This document shows, piece after piece, positions 1-7,525 of a DNA stretch of 64,000 nucleotides. The stretch comes from Thalassolituus oleivorans MIL-1. GTDB taxonomy: Bacteria; Pseudomonadota; Gammaproteobacteria; Pseudomonadales; Oceanobacteraceae. The DNA lies in contig NC_020888.1 in NCBI RefSeq assembly GCF_000355675.1, positions 276,001-340,000 on the forward strand. The letters are read 5' to 3'. Made by a program: the position numbers and the translations under genes. The notes beneath the pieces are model-generated. The model saw only the letters and a program-made list of their open reading frames with translations, was not told where the DNA came from and searched no databases. Position 1 is the first letter of the stretch, and every line of letters starts with the position of its first letter.

Positions 1-10
1 AGCAGCAATT

Positions 11-47
11 TTGCCCCGTACTCAGTTTTGCTCTTCGCACGGGGCAA
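11..47. other. Inverted repeat downstream of pyrC'
   Basis: A perfect 9-bp inverted repeat (arms 11-19 and 39-47, GC-rich core) lies just past the stop codon of the minus-strand pyrimidine operon. On the minus strand the stem is followed by few T residues, so it is not a textbook intrinsic terminator. It may be an RNA 3' hairpin. No gene can be called in bases 1-67. Confidence 0.35.
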
Positions 48-67
48 GGTTCGATCGACGTGTGCGC

Positions 68-1339
68 TTAGCTAGCAAACACCAGTTGGCCGTCGACAAA
101 TACGCGTTTTACTTGTCCTTTCAAGGTGCGGCCAAGCGCAGGATGGTTGCGACCTCGGGATTGCAGAGATTGTGCGGTGACGACATTCTCTGCATTCGGG
201 TCAACAAGGCAGGCATTAAAGGCGGCGCCTTCGGTCAGCTGTTGATGCAGCCCGAGTAAGTTAGCTGGGATTGTGCTGGTGGCACGAATCAAGGCATCGA
301 TACTCAGCTCACCGCGATGCACTAAGCTGAGCGCTTGCGGTAAGAAGTGGTCGTATTGGCTCATACCGGCTTCGGCATCGGCAAACGGTGCTTTCTTGGC
401 GGCAATTTCATGCGGCTGATGATTTGAACTGATGGCTAAATGGCCTTGCTCTACGGCTTGCAGTAAAGCCAGGCGATCACGTTCGCTTCGCAATGGAGGC
501 TGCACATTAAACAAGCTGTTGTAGCCCTCAACGGCTTCATCGGTATAAAGCAAGTTGGCTAATGTGGTGTCTGCCGTCACAGGTAAACCGCGCTGGTGAG
601 CTTCGGTCAACATAGCAACACTGCGCGCGCAGCTGATTTGACTGATATGTGCGCGCACGCCAGTCTGCTCAATAAGCAAAAGAATATTGGCAATGGCGAT
701 GGTTTCGGCGGTTTCTGGAATGCCGCTTAAGCCCATGCGTGTTGCGGTTGGGCCTTCGTGCATGCAGCCACCGGCAGATAAGGCTTCGTCATTAGCCGTT
801 AAAAATAGCGGGATATCGTAGGTTGCCGCATATTCCATTAAACGACGCAGTACGTAGTTATCTCTAATTGGGCGACGTGCATTACTGAGAGCAACGGCTC
901 CTGCTTCTTGCAGGGTTACCATGTTGGCAATTTGCTCTCCTGCTAAACCTTGGGTAAGAGCACCTAAAGGCAGTACTCGGGCAAAACCGGCCTTGGCGGC
1001 TTTTTCTAGCACTAACTGAATAACCGCAGCGGTGTCTGCAACTGGTTTAGTGTCTGGCAAGCTACAGATATGGGTAAAACCACCGGCACAAGCCGCGCGA
1101 GTTTCGCTAGCAATGCTACCTTTTTGGCTGTATCCAGGTTCGGGTAAGTGGCCACCAAGATCAATAAGCCCAGGAATTAACCATTGCCCTTGAGCATCAA
1201 TGCTTTCTTCGATTTCACCTGCGATAGGACGACGACCAATGGTTTGGATGCGACCATCAGCCACAAAGATTTCGGCAACAGTATCTAAATTATTAGCCGG
1301 ATCGATTAAGCGGGCATTTTCAATCTGTAGATATCTCAT
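68..1339 (-). CDS. pyrX: Dihydroorotase-like protein, non-catalytic (PyrC'/PyrX)
   Basis: This 423-residue amidohydrolase has the fold and length of class I dihydroorotase but has lost key residues. The usual D-x-H-x-H-x-R-E-P-G metal motif reads [10 protein letters not shown] at residues 60-69, so the first His is Gly62 and the substrate Arg is Pro66. The His near residue 181 is Thr, and the catalytic Asp of the TDHAPH-type motif is Asn306 (SNHQPH). In pseudomonads an inactive paralogue of this kind (PyrX/PyrC') is needed to assemble the dodecameric aspartate carbamoyltransferase with PyrB; the same role is inferred here. It overlaps the end of pyrB by 4 nt (ATGA), which fits coupled synthesis of the two subunits. 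A true PyrC should be encoded elsewhere. Confidence 0.88.
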   Translation of the reverse strand: MRYLQIENARLIDPANNLDTVAEIFVADGRIQTIGRRPIAGEIEESIDAQGQWLIPGLIDLGGHLPEPGYSQKGSIASETRAACAGGFTHICSLPDTKPVADTAAVIQLVLEKAAKAGFARVLPLGALTQGLAGEQIANMVTLQEAGAVALSNARRPIRDNYVLRRLMEYAATYDIPLFLTANDEALSAGGCMHEGPTATRMGLSGIPETAETIAIANILLLIEQTGVRAHISQISCARSVAMLTEAHQRGLPVTADTTLANLLYTDEAVEGYNSLFNVQPPLRSERDRLALLQAVEQGHLAISSNHQPHEIAAKKAPFADAEAGMSQYDHFLPQALSLVHRGELSIDALIRATSTIPANLLGLHQQLTEGAAFNACLVDPNAENVVTAQSLQSRGRNHPALGRTLKGQVKRVFVDGQLVFAS

Positions 1340-2334
1340 TGCGCGCCGTCCTCGTCGATCATTTGTGCTGATTGTTGGCCACTCATGGCCATTGCCATAA
1401 CAGCCATACGTACGGCAATACCGTAACTAACTTGGTTAAGAATGACGGATTGTGGGCCATCAGCAACCGCGGATTCAATTTCTACGCCGCGGTTGATTGG
1501 CCCTGGATGCATCACGATGGCATCTGGTTTGGCGAGCGCTAACTTCTCTTCAGTTAAGCCATATAGCTTGAAAAATTCGCTTTCGCTAGGCAATAAAGCA
1601 TTTTGCATACGCTCTTTTTGCAGGCGCAGCATGATAACCACATCGCAATCGGCTAGGCCTTGATTCATGTTGTAAAACGGTCGAGCACCTAACGCATCAA
1701 TATCTCGTGGTAGCAATGTACCTGGGCCAATAACACGCACTTCAGCAGCGCCAAGTGTGCGCAGAGCATGAATCTGCGAGCGAGCAACGCGTGAGTGCAA
1801 AATATCGCCGACGATGGCGACTATCTTGCCTTCAATGCTGCCGGTATGGCGGCGAATGGTGAGCATGTCGAGCATGGCTTGGGTTGGATGCGCATGGCGT
1901 CCGTCACCGGCGTTGATAATGGCAACGTTAGGGGTTACGTGTTCGGCGATAAAATGCGCCGCACCGGAGTCCGCATGACGTACAACGAACATATCGCTGT
2001 ACATCGCTTCTAGGTTCCACAAGGTGTCCATTAGAGTTTCGCCTTTCGCAGTTGCAGATTTGGCGATGTCTAAATTGAGAATGTCTGCTGATAAGCGCTT
2101 GGCGGCCAACTCAAAAGTTGAGCGTGTACGCGTGCTGTTTTCGAAAAACAGGTTTACCACGGTTTTACCACGCAACAAAGGAACCGTTTTAACGGCACGT
2201 TCTTGTGTACTGATAAACGAGTCGGCGGTATCAAGAATTTCGGTAAGCAGTTCGCGGCTGAGTCCTTCCGTGGTGAGGAAATGTTTCAGGCGTCCGTCTT
2301 CCGTCAACTGAACCTTGCTGGGATCGGTAGTCAT
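1336..2334 (-). CDS. pyrB: Aspartate carbamoyltransferase catalytic subunit
   Basis: PyrB condenses carbamoyl phosphate with aspartate to give carbamoyl aspartate, the committed step of pyrimidine synthesis, in the cytoplasm. The 332-residue protein carries the carbamoyl phosphate motif STRTR, the HPTQ motif, and the C-terminal MLRLQKERM and MHPGPINRG segments. The length fits the Pseudomonas-type enzyme, which pairs with a dihydroorotase-like partner; no pyrI regulatory subunit gene is present here. It lies 69 nt downstream of pyrR and overlaps pyrX by 4 nt. Confidence 0.96.
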   Translation of the reverse strand: MTTDPSKVQLTEDGRLKHFLTTEGLSRELLTEILDTADSFISTQERAVKTVPLLRGKTVVNLFFENSTRTRSTFELAAKRLSADILNLDIAKSATAKGETLMDTLWNLEAMYSDMFVVRHADSGAAHFIAEHVTPNVAIINAGDGRHAHPTQAMLDMLTIRRHTGSIEGKIVAIVGDILHSRVARSQIHALRTLGAAEVRVIGPGTLLPRDIDALGARPFYNMNQGLADCDVVIMLRLQKERMQNALLPSESEFFKLYGLTEEKLALAKPDAIVMHPGPINRGVEIESAVADGPQSVILNQVSYGIAVRMAVMAMAMSGQQSAQMIDEDGAQ

Positions 2335-2403
2335 AGGGCACTACTTTATAAGTTGTAGATAATAAGTGTTAAAATTCGGTTGCGGCCTGCGTCGCTATTG
2401 AGC

Positions 2404-2898
2404 TTACGCCAGTGACAATGTCAGTGGATTTGGCCCGCCTAGCTTGATCAATTGACCTTCATTTAAGGCGATGGTTGCACCGCATAAGTCAGGCTGAATT
2501 GGCAGTTCACGGCGGCCGATATCCAGTAGACACACAAGGCTAATACTGGCAGGGCGCCCATAATCGAATAACTCGTTCATGGCAGCGCGAATGGTACGGC
2601 CGCTCATAATGACGTCATCGACTAAAATAATGTGGCGATCTTCAATGCTGTCCGGCAGTTCTGACCCTTTTACTTGCGGGTGCAATCCGTGACGAGTGAA
2701 GTCATCGCGATAAAAGCTAATATCCAATACGCTGATCTCGGCGTGTGGATTTAAGTACTGTTGCAGGCGCTGGGCGACCCAAACGCCGCCGGTGCGAATG
2801 CCAACTAAAAGAGGATCGTCTAAGTCACGCTCAGCGGCGAAGGCTTTGATTTGCTCGCCTAATGATTCACACGTTTGTTCAATATCGGGCAAATTCAT
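2404..2898 (-). CDS. pyrR: PyrR, bifunctional pyrimidine regulator/uracil phosphoribosyltransferase
   Basis: This 164-residue type I phosphoribosyltransferase has the PRPP-binding signature ILVDDVIMSGRT. PyrR proteins sense UMP and control pyr genes (by RNA binding in Gram-positives) and may keep uracil phosphoribosyltransferase activity. In pseudomonads PyrR precedes pyrB and is a regulator, though by a less certain mechanism. The start is supported by AGGAG about 7 nt upstream. Its ATG overlaps the TGA of ruvX (ATGA). I saw no clear PyrR-binding loop or attenuator in the 69 nt before pyrB. Confidence 0.92.
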   Translation of the reverse strand: MNLPDIEQTCESLGEQIKAFAAERDLDDPLLVGIRTGGVWVAQRLQQYLNPHAEISVLDISFYRDDFTRHGLHPQVKGSELPDSIEDRHIILVDDVIMSGRTIRAAMNELFDYGRPASISLVCLLDIGRRELPIQPDLCGATIALNEGQLIKLGGPNPLTLSLA

Positions 2899-3365
2899 CG
2901 AGATTCTCCTTGCTCGCGCGGATGTGCGATCATCCAGCTTTCTAGTATGAGTTGGGCAGCAATGCCGTCGACCGAGTTCTCGCCGAAGTTTCTATTACCA
3001 CCTTCGGCAATAACGATGCCTTTTGCTTCATAGCTTGTCAGGCGTTCGTCATGGGTATAAGCAGGACGATGAAAGCGCCCCTCTAGTCGTTTGGCGAATT
3101 TTGCCGCACGACGGCTCATTTCGCTATCACTACCGTCCATATTGAGCGGTAATCCGACAATAAAAGCATCCGGTTGCCATTCCGTGATAATACGCTGCAA
3201 CAAATCCCAGTCCGGTACACCATCGCGCGCTTTGATCGGTGCTAACGGATTGGCACTGGCGGTAATACGCTGTCCTATCGCAATGCCAATGCGCTGAGTA
3301 CCAAAGTCGAAACCCATAAAGCTGTTAAAGCGTTCAGGAACAATGACCTCAGGCATGGCCGGCAT
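2895..3365 (-). CDS. ruvX: RuvX/YqgF-family Holliday junction resolvase homologue
   Basis: A small RNase H-fold nuclease of about 156 residues. It has the N-terminal GFDFGTQRIGIAIG motif, the central FIVGLPLNMDGS motif, the DERLTSYEA segment and the C-terminal DGIAAQLILESW acidic motif. YqgF/RuvX is broadly conserved and has been linked to processing the 16S rRNA 5' end and to resolving Holliday junctions. The start is ambiguous: GTG at 3368, ATG at 3365 and ATG at 3356 are all in frame within the end of algH, with no decisive Shine-Dalgarno. It overlaps algH and, by 4 nt, pyrR. Confidence 0.9.
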   Translation of the reverse strand: MPAMPEVIVPERFNSFMGFDFGTQRIGIAIGQRITASANPLAPIKARDGVPDWDLLQRIITEWQPDAFIVGLPLNMDGSDSEMSRRAAKFAKRLEGRFHRPAYTHDERLTSYEAKGIVIAEGGNRNFGENSVDGIAAQLILESWMIAHPREQGESR

Positions 3366-3906
3366 CACTGCTTAAAAATTCGGCACTAATGCCTAGTGTG
3401 CTTAGAGCTATGTTGTAAAGATCGTGGATGTCTGTTTCGAATATCAGCTCTGGTGTTGCCTCTAACGTAATCCATGAGTTTTCGCGTAGCTCTTTATCGA
3501 GCTGCTGCGCACTCCAGCCTGCGTAGCCTAATCCCAGCAAATAATGCCGAGGCCCGGCGCCCGTAGCGATCGCTTCAAGAATATCTTTAGAAGATGTTAG
3601 GTGTGCTTGCTCGGTAACATTGAGTGTGGATTCCCAGTTGCCTTGTTCGCGATGCAGGATAAAACCATTTTCTTGGCTGACGGGGCCGCCGCACAATATT
3701 TCTGCATTAACGGACGGTAAGCGGGGAATTTCTAGTTGGTCGCAGACTTCAGCAAAATCTAAATCCAAAGGGCGATTGAGCACTACACCCATAGCGCCGT
3801 CTTGATTGTGTTCACACATGTAGGTGACAGTGCCTGCAAACCAAGTGTCTTCGAGTTGCGGCATGGCAATTAATAGATGATTGCGCAGGCTTTTGATTTC
3901 TTTCAT
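3349..3906 (-). CDS. algH: AlgH/YqgE-family protein (UPF0301)
   Basis: This 185-residue UPF0301 protein has the typical LLIAMPQLEDTWFAGTV start and GVVLNRPLD and CGGPV segments. AlgH is named from alginate regulation in Pseudomonas, but its biochemical function is not settled. Pairing with ruvX (yqgE-yqgF) is one of the most conserved gene neighbourhoods in proteobacteria and is kept here. The start codon overlaps the tonB stop by 1 nt (TAATG), which suggests translational coupling. Confidence 0.92.
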   Translation of the reverse strand: MKEIKSLRNHLLIAMPQLEDTWFAGTVTYMCEHNQDGAMGVVLNRPLDLDFAEVCDQLEIPRLPSVNAEILCGGPVSQENGFILHREQGNWESTLNVTEQAHLTSSKDILEAIATGAGPRHYLLGLGYAGWSAQQLDKELRENSWITLEATPELIFETDIHDLYNIALSTLGISAEFLSSDAGHA

Positions 3907-4784
3907 TACTCAGTGCCCGAAAGGTAGCGGTTGCCTTTGAACTGCCAGGTTCGAATGATTTCGAGTAAATCCATGTCGCGGCGCATCTCCTCCGAAAAAG
4001 GAGCAAAGGGCGCGGCGAGACGCACGATTCGCAGAGCCGCGTCATCAAGAATTTTGCGCCCTGAAGACTCTAGTATTCGCAATTCGTTAATCGTGCCGTT
4101 GGGATTGATGGCAACTAAAATGCGCAAGCGACAGTCGTCGTAACAGTTCTCTGCTTCACGCGGATAATTAATGGCGCCCATCTGCTCGACTTTATGACGC
4201 CAGCTATTTACGTAGTATGCGTCACTGGCTTTCATGGTCGATGCGGCGGTTAAGCGCTGAACTCGCGGCTGTTTAGCGTAGGTTTGACGCAAGCTATCAA
4301 GCTTGGCCTCTAAACTGGCCATTTCTAAGCTGCGCTGCAATAAACTTTTTTGTGGTCCCTCAGGGAGATCGCTTGGGGTAACCGTTTCGTCTGGGCGACT
4401 GGTTTCTTGTTTGGTAGCGCTTTTGGTCGCAGTGACTATTTGTTGGCGTGTGACATCATTTTGCTTCGGGGCGGTCGGGATTTGCTCTTTGGCGACGTTG
4501 TCACGAATTTCATTGGCGTGGAAAACAGCTTCAACGTCGGTGGTGAGCATTTTGGCTTCATCGAGGGTGCCGCTGCCTTCTTGATTCTCTTGGGCTAGGA
4601 AGTCAGCTTTTTCCGGCGCTTTATCACTTTTATAAGCGGCGAGCGTGATCTCTAGCGTTGACGCTATGCTGCTGCGGTCGCTGGCTTGAAAGCTGATGCC
4701 CAGAACTACCATGGCGTGCACTAGTATCGCGAGAAATAGCGCAAAGGTGAGTCTGTCTGTACTGGTCACGGTGGTTTCAGCCAT
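3906..4784 (-). CDS. tonB: TonB-family energy transducer (TonB3-like)
   Basis: The protein begins with a short cytoplasmic tail and one hydrophobic anchor (about residues 10-30). A long charged periplasmic linker with little proline follows, then a C-terminal TonB domain (about residues 205-290) with the segment PNGTINELRILESSG. TonB transfers proton-motive energy from ExbB/ExbD to outer-membrane transporters; no exbBD is present here. In P. aeruginosa the tonB gene at the same place, between algH and gshB, is tonB3, reported to affect twitching motility, which suits the pil-chp operon next door. I chose ATG 4784 because it leaves a short N-terminus; an in-frame GTG at 4811 is possible. Confidence 0.85.
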   Translation of the reverse strand: MAETTVTSTDRLTFALFLAILVHAMVVLGISFQASDRSSIASTLEITLAAYKSDKAPEKADFLAQENQEGSGTLDEAKMLTTDVEAVFHANEIRDNVAKEQIPTAPKQNDVTRQQIVTATKSATKQETSRPDETVTPSDLPEGPQKSLLQRSLEMASLEAKLDSLRQTYAKQPRVQRLTAASTMKASDAYYVNSWRHKVEQMGAINYPREAENCYDDCRLRILVAINPNGTINELRILESSGRKILDDAALRIVRLAAPFAPFSEEMRRDMDLLEIIRTWQFKGNRYLSGTE

Positions 4785-4883
4785 GCGTGCAGGTTTACCC
4801 GTTCTTATCACAGTGGAAAAATCTGCTGCAAGTCTGCGCTTATTGGGCTGTTTTGTCCACCGAGGCGCACCATCAGACAGGCT

Positions 4884-4911
4884 ACGCCGCGCGTGATTGC
4901 GCGGCGTTTTT
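4884..4911 (+). terminator. GC-rich hairpin with T-tract, 3' of gshB
   Basis: A 9-bp stem (4884-4892 with 4899-4907) and 6-nt loop are followed by TTTTT on the plus strand. It sits directly after the gshB stop, but the T-tract faces plus-strand transcription, where no gene ends. On the minus strand the stem is preceded by an A-tract and lacks a U-tract. It may partly terminate gshB transcripts or stop antisense transcription. Confidence 0.5.
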
Positions 4912-4914
4912 GCA

Positions 4915-5859
4915 TTAACGTTTAGCTAACAAAGCATCAATCAATTGAGTGGCAACATCAATGCCGCTATCACGACTGATTTCGCGCACACAGGTAGGGC
5001 TTGTGACGTTAATTTCAGTGACGTAGTTGCCTATGATATCTAAGCCTACAAAGTACAGGCCGCGCGCTTTCAATTCAGGGCCTATTTTCTCAGCAATTGC
5101 GCGGTCGCTATCAGACAGCGGCTGAGTAACGCCACGACCTCCGGCCGCTAAATTACCACGGGTTTCGCCATCGGCTGGAATGCGAGCTAAGCAGTAGGGA
5201 ACTGGTTCACCATCAATCATCAGAATACGCTTATCACCAGCGGTAATGTCAGGAATAAAGCGCTGTGCCATGATTTGCTGCTGACCATGGTTAGTCAGTG
5301 TTTCTATGATGACGCTGACATTCGGATCGTCTTGTCTTAAACGGAAAATGGACGAGCCACCCATACCGTCAAGCGGTTTAAAAATAACGTCGCCGTGCTC
5401 GCGGTGAAACTGTTTTAGTAGGTCTGAACGGCGCGTCACTATGGTTGGCGACATCAAATCTGCGAAGGCGGTAGCAAAGACCTTCTCGTTACAGTCGCGC
5501 AGGCTTTGCGGCTTATTTGCAACCAGTACGCCTTCTTGTTCCGCGCGTTCGAGAATGTAGGTGCTGTAAATGAATTCACCATCGAACGGTGGGTCTTTGC
5601 GCATTAAAATAATGTCGAGATCGGCAAGTAAGCGGTCTTGGTATTCACCCAGATCAAACCAGTGATCTTGGTTCATCGCTACTTTTATCGGTGCCATGCG
5701 TCCGTATGCTCGGCCCGCTTGGATGGATAAATCGGCCTGTTCCATATAAAACAATTCGCAGCCGCGTTCTTGCGCTGCATTTAATAGTGCCAGGGAGGTA
5801 TCTTTTTTGAAGTTGATTTGACCGATAGGGTCCATGACGATGCCAAGCTTGATACTCAT
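4915..5859 (-). CDS. gshB: Glutathione synthetase
   Basis: A cytoplasmic ATP-grasp ligase that joins gamma-glutamylcysteine and glycine, the second step of glutathione synthesis. The 314-residue protein is the usual length and shows the N-terminal KLGIVMDPI segment, the ATP-binding loop KPLDGMGGSSIFR and the Mg/product segment NVTSPTCVREI. The start is supported by CGGAG about 6-7 nt upstream. It is transcribed away from pilG with about 270 nt between them, and this head-to-head pairing with the pil-chp operon is as in pseudomonads. Confidence 0.96.
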   Translation of the reverse strand: MSIKLGIVMDPIGQINFKKDTSLALLNAAQERGCELFYMEQADLSIQAGRAYGRMAPIKVAMNQDHWFDLGEYQDRLLADLDIILMRKDPPFDGEFIYSTYILERAEQEGVLVANKPQSLRDCNEKVFATAFADLMSPTIVTRRSDLLKQFHREHGDVIFKPLDGMGGSSIFRLRQDDPNVSVIIETLTNHGQQQIMAQRFIPDITAGDKRILMIDGEPVPYCLARIPADGETRGNLAAGGRGVTQPLSDSDRAIAEKIGPELKARGLYFVGLDIIGNYVTEINVTSPTCVREISRDSGIDVATQLIDALLAKR

Positions 5860-6120
5860 ATGGGCTCCGAAAGAGTTCTATTTTGTGATGCGTGTCCCAG
5901 TGTACCGCATGCTCAGCCCTTATGTAGCCGAGATTTGCGACCGCCGCCGCTAGCCTGCCCTCTTAATGTATGGTACAAAAGTGCACAGCAATGTCTATGC
6001 GGCTTTGGGGATGGTAATTTTTAGCGGCGCTTCGTGTTACTCGGCCAAATAAAATTACCTTATGGCAAGACTTGTTCTAGCCCTAGGGCACCTACTAAAA
6101 AAACAAAGAATTGGATGGTT

Positions 6121-6125
6121 GAAGG
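6121..6125 (+). promoter_or_regulatory. Shine-Dalgarno that fixes the pilG start
   Basis: GAAGG lies 7 nt before ATG 6133. The longer in-frame starts at 6034 and 6115 have no comparable ribosome-binding site, and residues upstream of 6133 do not resemble PilG proteins as I know them. Confidence 0.6.
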
Positions 6126-6132
6126 CCTCCCT

Positions 6133-6513
6133 ATGGACGAGAATTTTCAAGATATTAAGGTCATGGTGATCGACGACAGTAAGACGATTCGCCGCACGGC
6201 GGAGACCTTACTCAAAAAAGTCGGTTGTGAAGTATTTACAGCGACAGATGGTTTTGATGCACTGGCAAAAATTGCCGACACCAATCCAGATATTATTTTC
6301 GTCGATATTATGATGCCGCGTTTGGATGGTTATCAGACGTGTGCGTTGATTAAAAATAATTCTAAATTTAAATCTACACCAGTCATCATGCTTTCCAGTA
6401 AAGATGGTCTGTTCGATAAGGCCAAGGGACGTATCGTAGGTTCTGATGAATATTTAACCAAGCCGTTCAGTAAAGAAGAGCTGCTTGGCTCTATTCGCCA
6501 GCACGTTAAGTAA
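6133..6513 (+). CDS. pilG: Twitching motility response regulator PilG
   Basis: A 126-residue stand-alone CheY-like receiver domain. The acidic pair lies in VMVIDDSKTIRR, the phospho-acceptor is Asp58 (FVDIMMPRLDG), the conserved Ser in MLSSKDG takes the Thr/Ser switch position, and the Lys is in LTKPFS. In Pseudomonas, PilG is phosphorylated by the ChpA kinase and promotes pilus extension and cAMP signalling at the cell pole. It is first in a run of nine plus-strand genes ending with chpC. The long leader (5860-6132) should hold the operon promoter, but I could not assign -35/-10 boxes with confidence. Confidence 0.96.
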   Translation: MDENFQDIKVMVIDDSKTIRRTAETLLKKVGCEVFTATDGFDALAKIADTNPDIIFVDIMMPRLDGYQTCALIKNNSKFKSTPVIMLSSKDGLFDKAKGRIVGSDEYLTKPFSKEELLGSIRQHVK

Positions 6514-6549
6514 AACGACATCGATAGAATTAGGTAAGGGGTAGCAGGC

Positions 6550-6921
6550 ATGGCTCGCATTTTAGTAGTGGATGATTCTCCAACAGAGACGGAAGCATTC
6601 CGTTCCGTGCTGGAGAAGCATGGCCATGAGGTGCTGAATGCAGAAAACGGTGCCGATGGTGTGGCTGTCGCCCGTCAAGAGAAACCGGATGTGGTATTGA
6701 TGGACATCGTTATGCCAGGCCTTAATGGCTTTCAAGCGACGCGTCAGTTGACCCGTAATCCGGAGACGAAACACATTCCCGTCATTATCGTGACCACCAA
6801 AGATCAAGAAACGGATCGCGTCTGGGGCAAGCGTCAGGGAGCTTCTGGCTATCTGGTTAAGCCTGTGACGGAGGCTCGACTCTTGTCTGAAATTGAAGCT
6901 GTTCGGGCGGTTGATGAATGA
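6550..6921 (+). CDS. pilH: Twitching motility response regulator PilH
   Basis: The second stand-alone receiver of the Chp system, 123 residues, with ILVVDDSPTE at the N-terminus, phospho-acceptor Asp52 (LMDIVMPGLNG), Thr in IVTTKDQ and Lys in YLVKPV. In P. aeruginosa PilH opposes PilG, acting as an antagonist or phosphate sink and favouring pilus retraction. It lies 36 nt after pilG, and its stop overlaps the pilI start (ATGA). Confidence 0.95.
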   Translation: MARILVVDDSPTETEAFRSVLEKHGHEVLNAENGADGVAVARQEKPDVVLMDIVMPGLNGFQATRQLTRNPETKHIPVIIVTTKDQETDRVWGKRQGASGYLVKPVTEARLLSEIEAVRAVDE

Positions 6922-7445
6922 TGCACCCGTTTGAATACCTGCAAAACATTGAACAGCAAAGCCGTTTCAATGCGTCGGCATTGCCGCAGCAGGTAGAAAG
7001 CGTTGCAACATGGCGTGGTATTGGTTTTATGCTCGCTGGGCAATCCTATGTTGCGAATATGGCGGAGGTTGTAGAAATTTTGCAGCCACCGCGCGTAACT
7101 CGGGTGCCTGGTGTTAAAAATTGGGTGATGGGTATTGCCAATGTTCGCGGACGTATGGTCTCAGTAATGGATCTGGCAGGATTACTTAATCTGCCGGTGA
7201 AAACTGGATGGCGTAGTCAGCGTGTATTGGTGATCGAGCAGAACGATCATTTAGTTGGTTTGTTAGTGGATGCTGTATTGGGGATGCAGACCTTTCCGGT
7301 TGACCGGGAAGCGCCTGTCACAGATCTGCCAGAGTCATTGGCACGGTTTGTGGAAAGAGGATTTGGCCGAGATGGTCGAGTTTGGCCGGTACTTCAATTG
7401 GGTGAAATAACTCAATCGCCGGAATTCCTGCACATCGCCGTATAA
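6918..7445 (+). CDS. pilI: CheW-like adaptor PilI
   Basis: A 175-residue CheW-domain protein that couples the receptor PilJ to the kinase ChpA. The CheW fold is seen from the segment GIGFMLAGQSYVANMAEVVEIL through VPGVKNWVMGIANVRGRMVSVMDL to the C-terminal RDGRVWPVLQL. It overlaps pilH by 4 nt. In the 80-nt gap before pilJ there is a 7-bp hairpin (7469-7475 with 7480-7486) without a U-tract, possibly an mRNA-stability element. Confidence 0.93.
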   Translation: MMHPFEYLQNIEQQSRFNASALPQQVESVATWRGIGFMLAGQSYVANMAEVVEILQPPRVTRVPGVKNWVMGIANVRGRMVSVMDLAGLLNLPVKTGWRSQRVLVIEQNDHLVGLLVDAVLGMQTFPVDREAPVTDLPESLARFVERGFGRDGRVWPVLQLGEITQSPEFLHIAV

Positions 7446-7525
7446 ATTCGGTTAAAACAAGAATAAACCTGCCTTCCTTAAGGCAGATATAAATGAAATG
7501 CATGCAGTGAGTTGGAGAGGACGGC

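Noticed and set aside
6080..6090. CCCTAGGG palindrome before pilG considered as an operator
   Set aside because: Short, single copy and not placed relative to any promoter I can assign.
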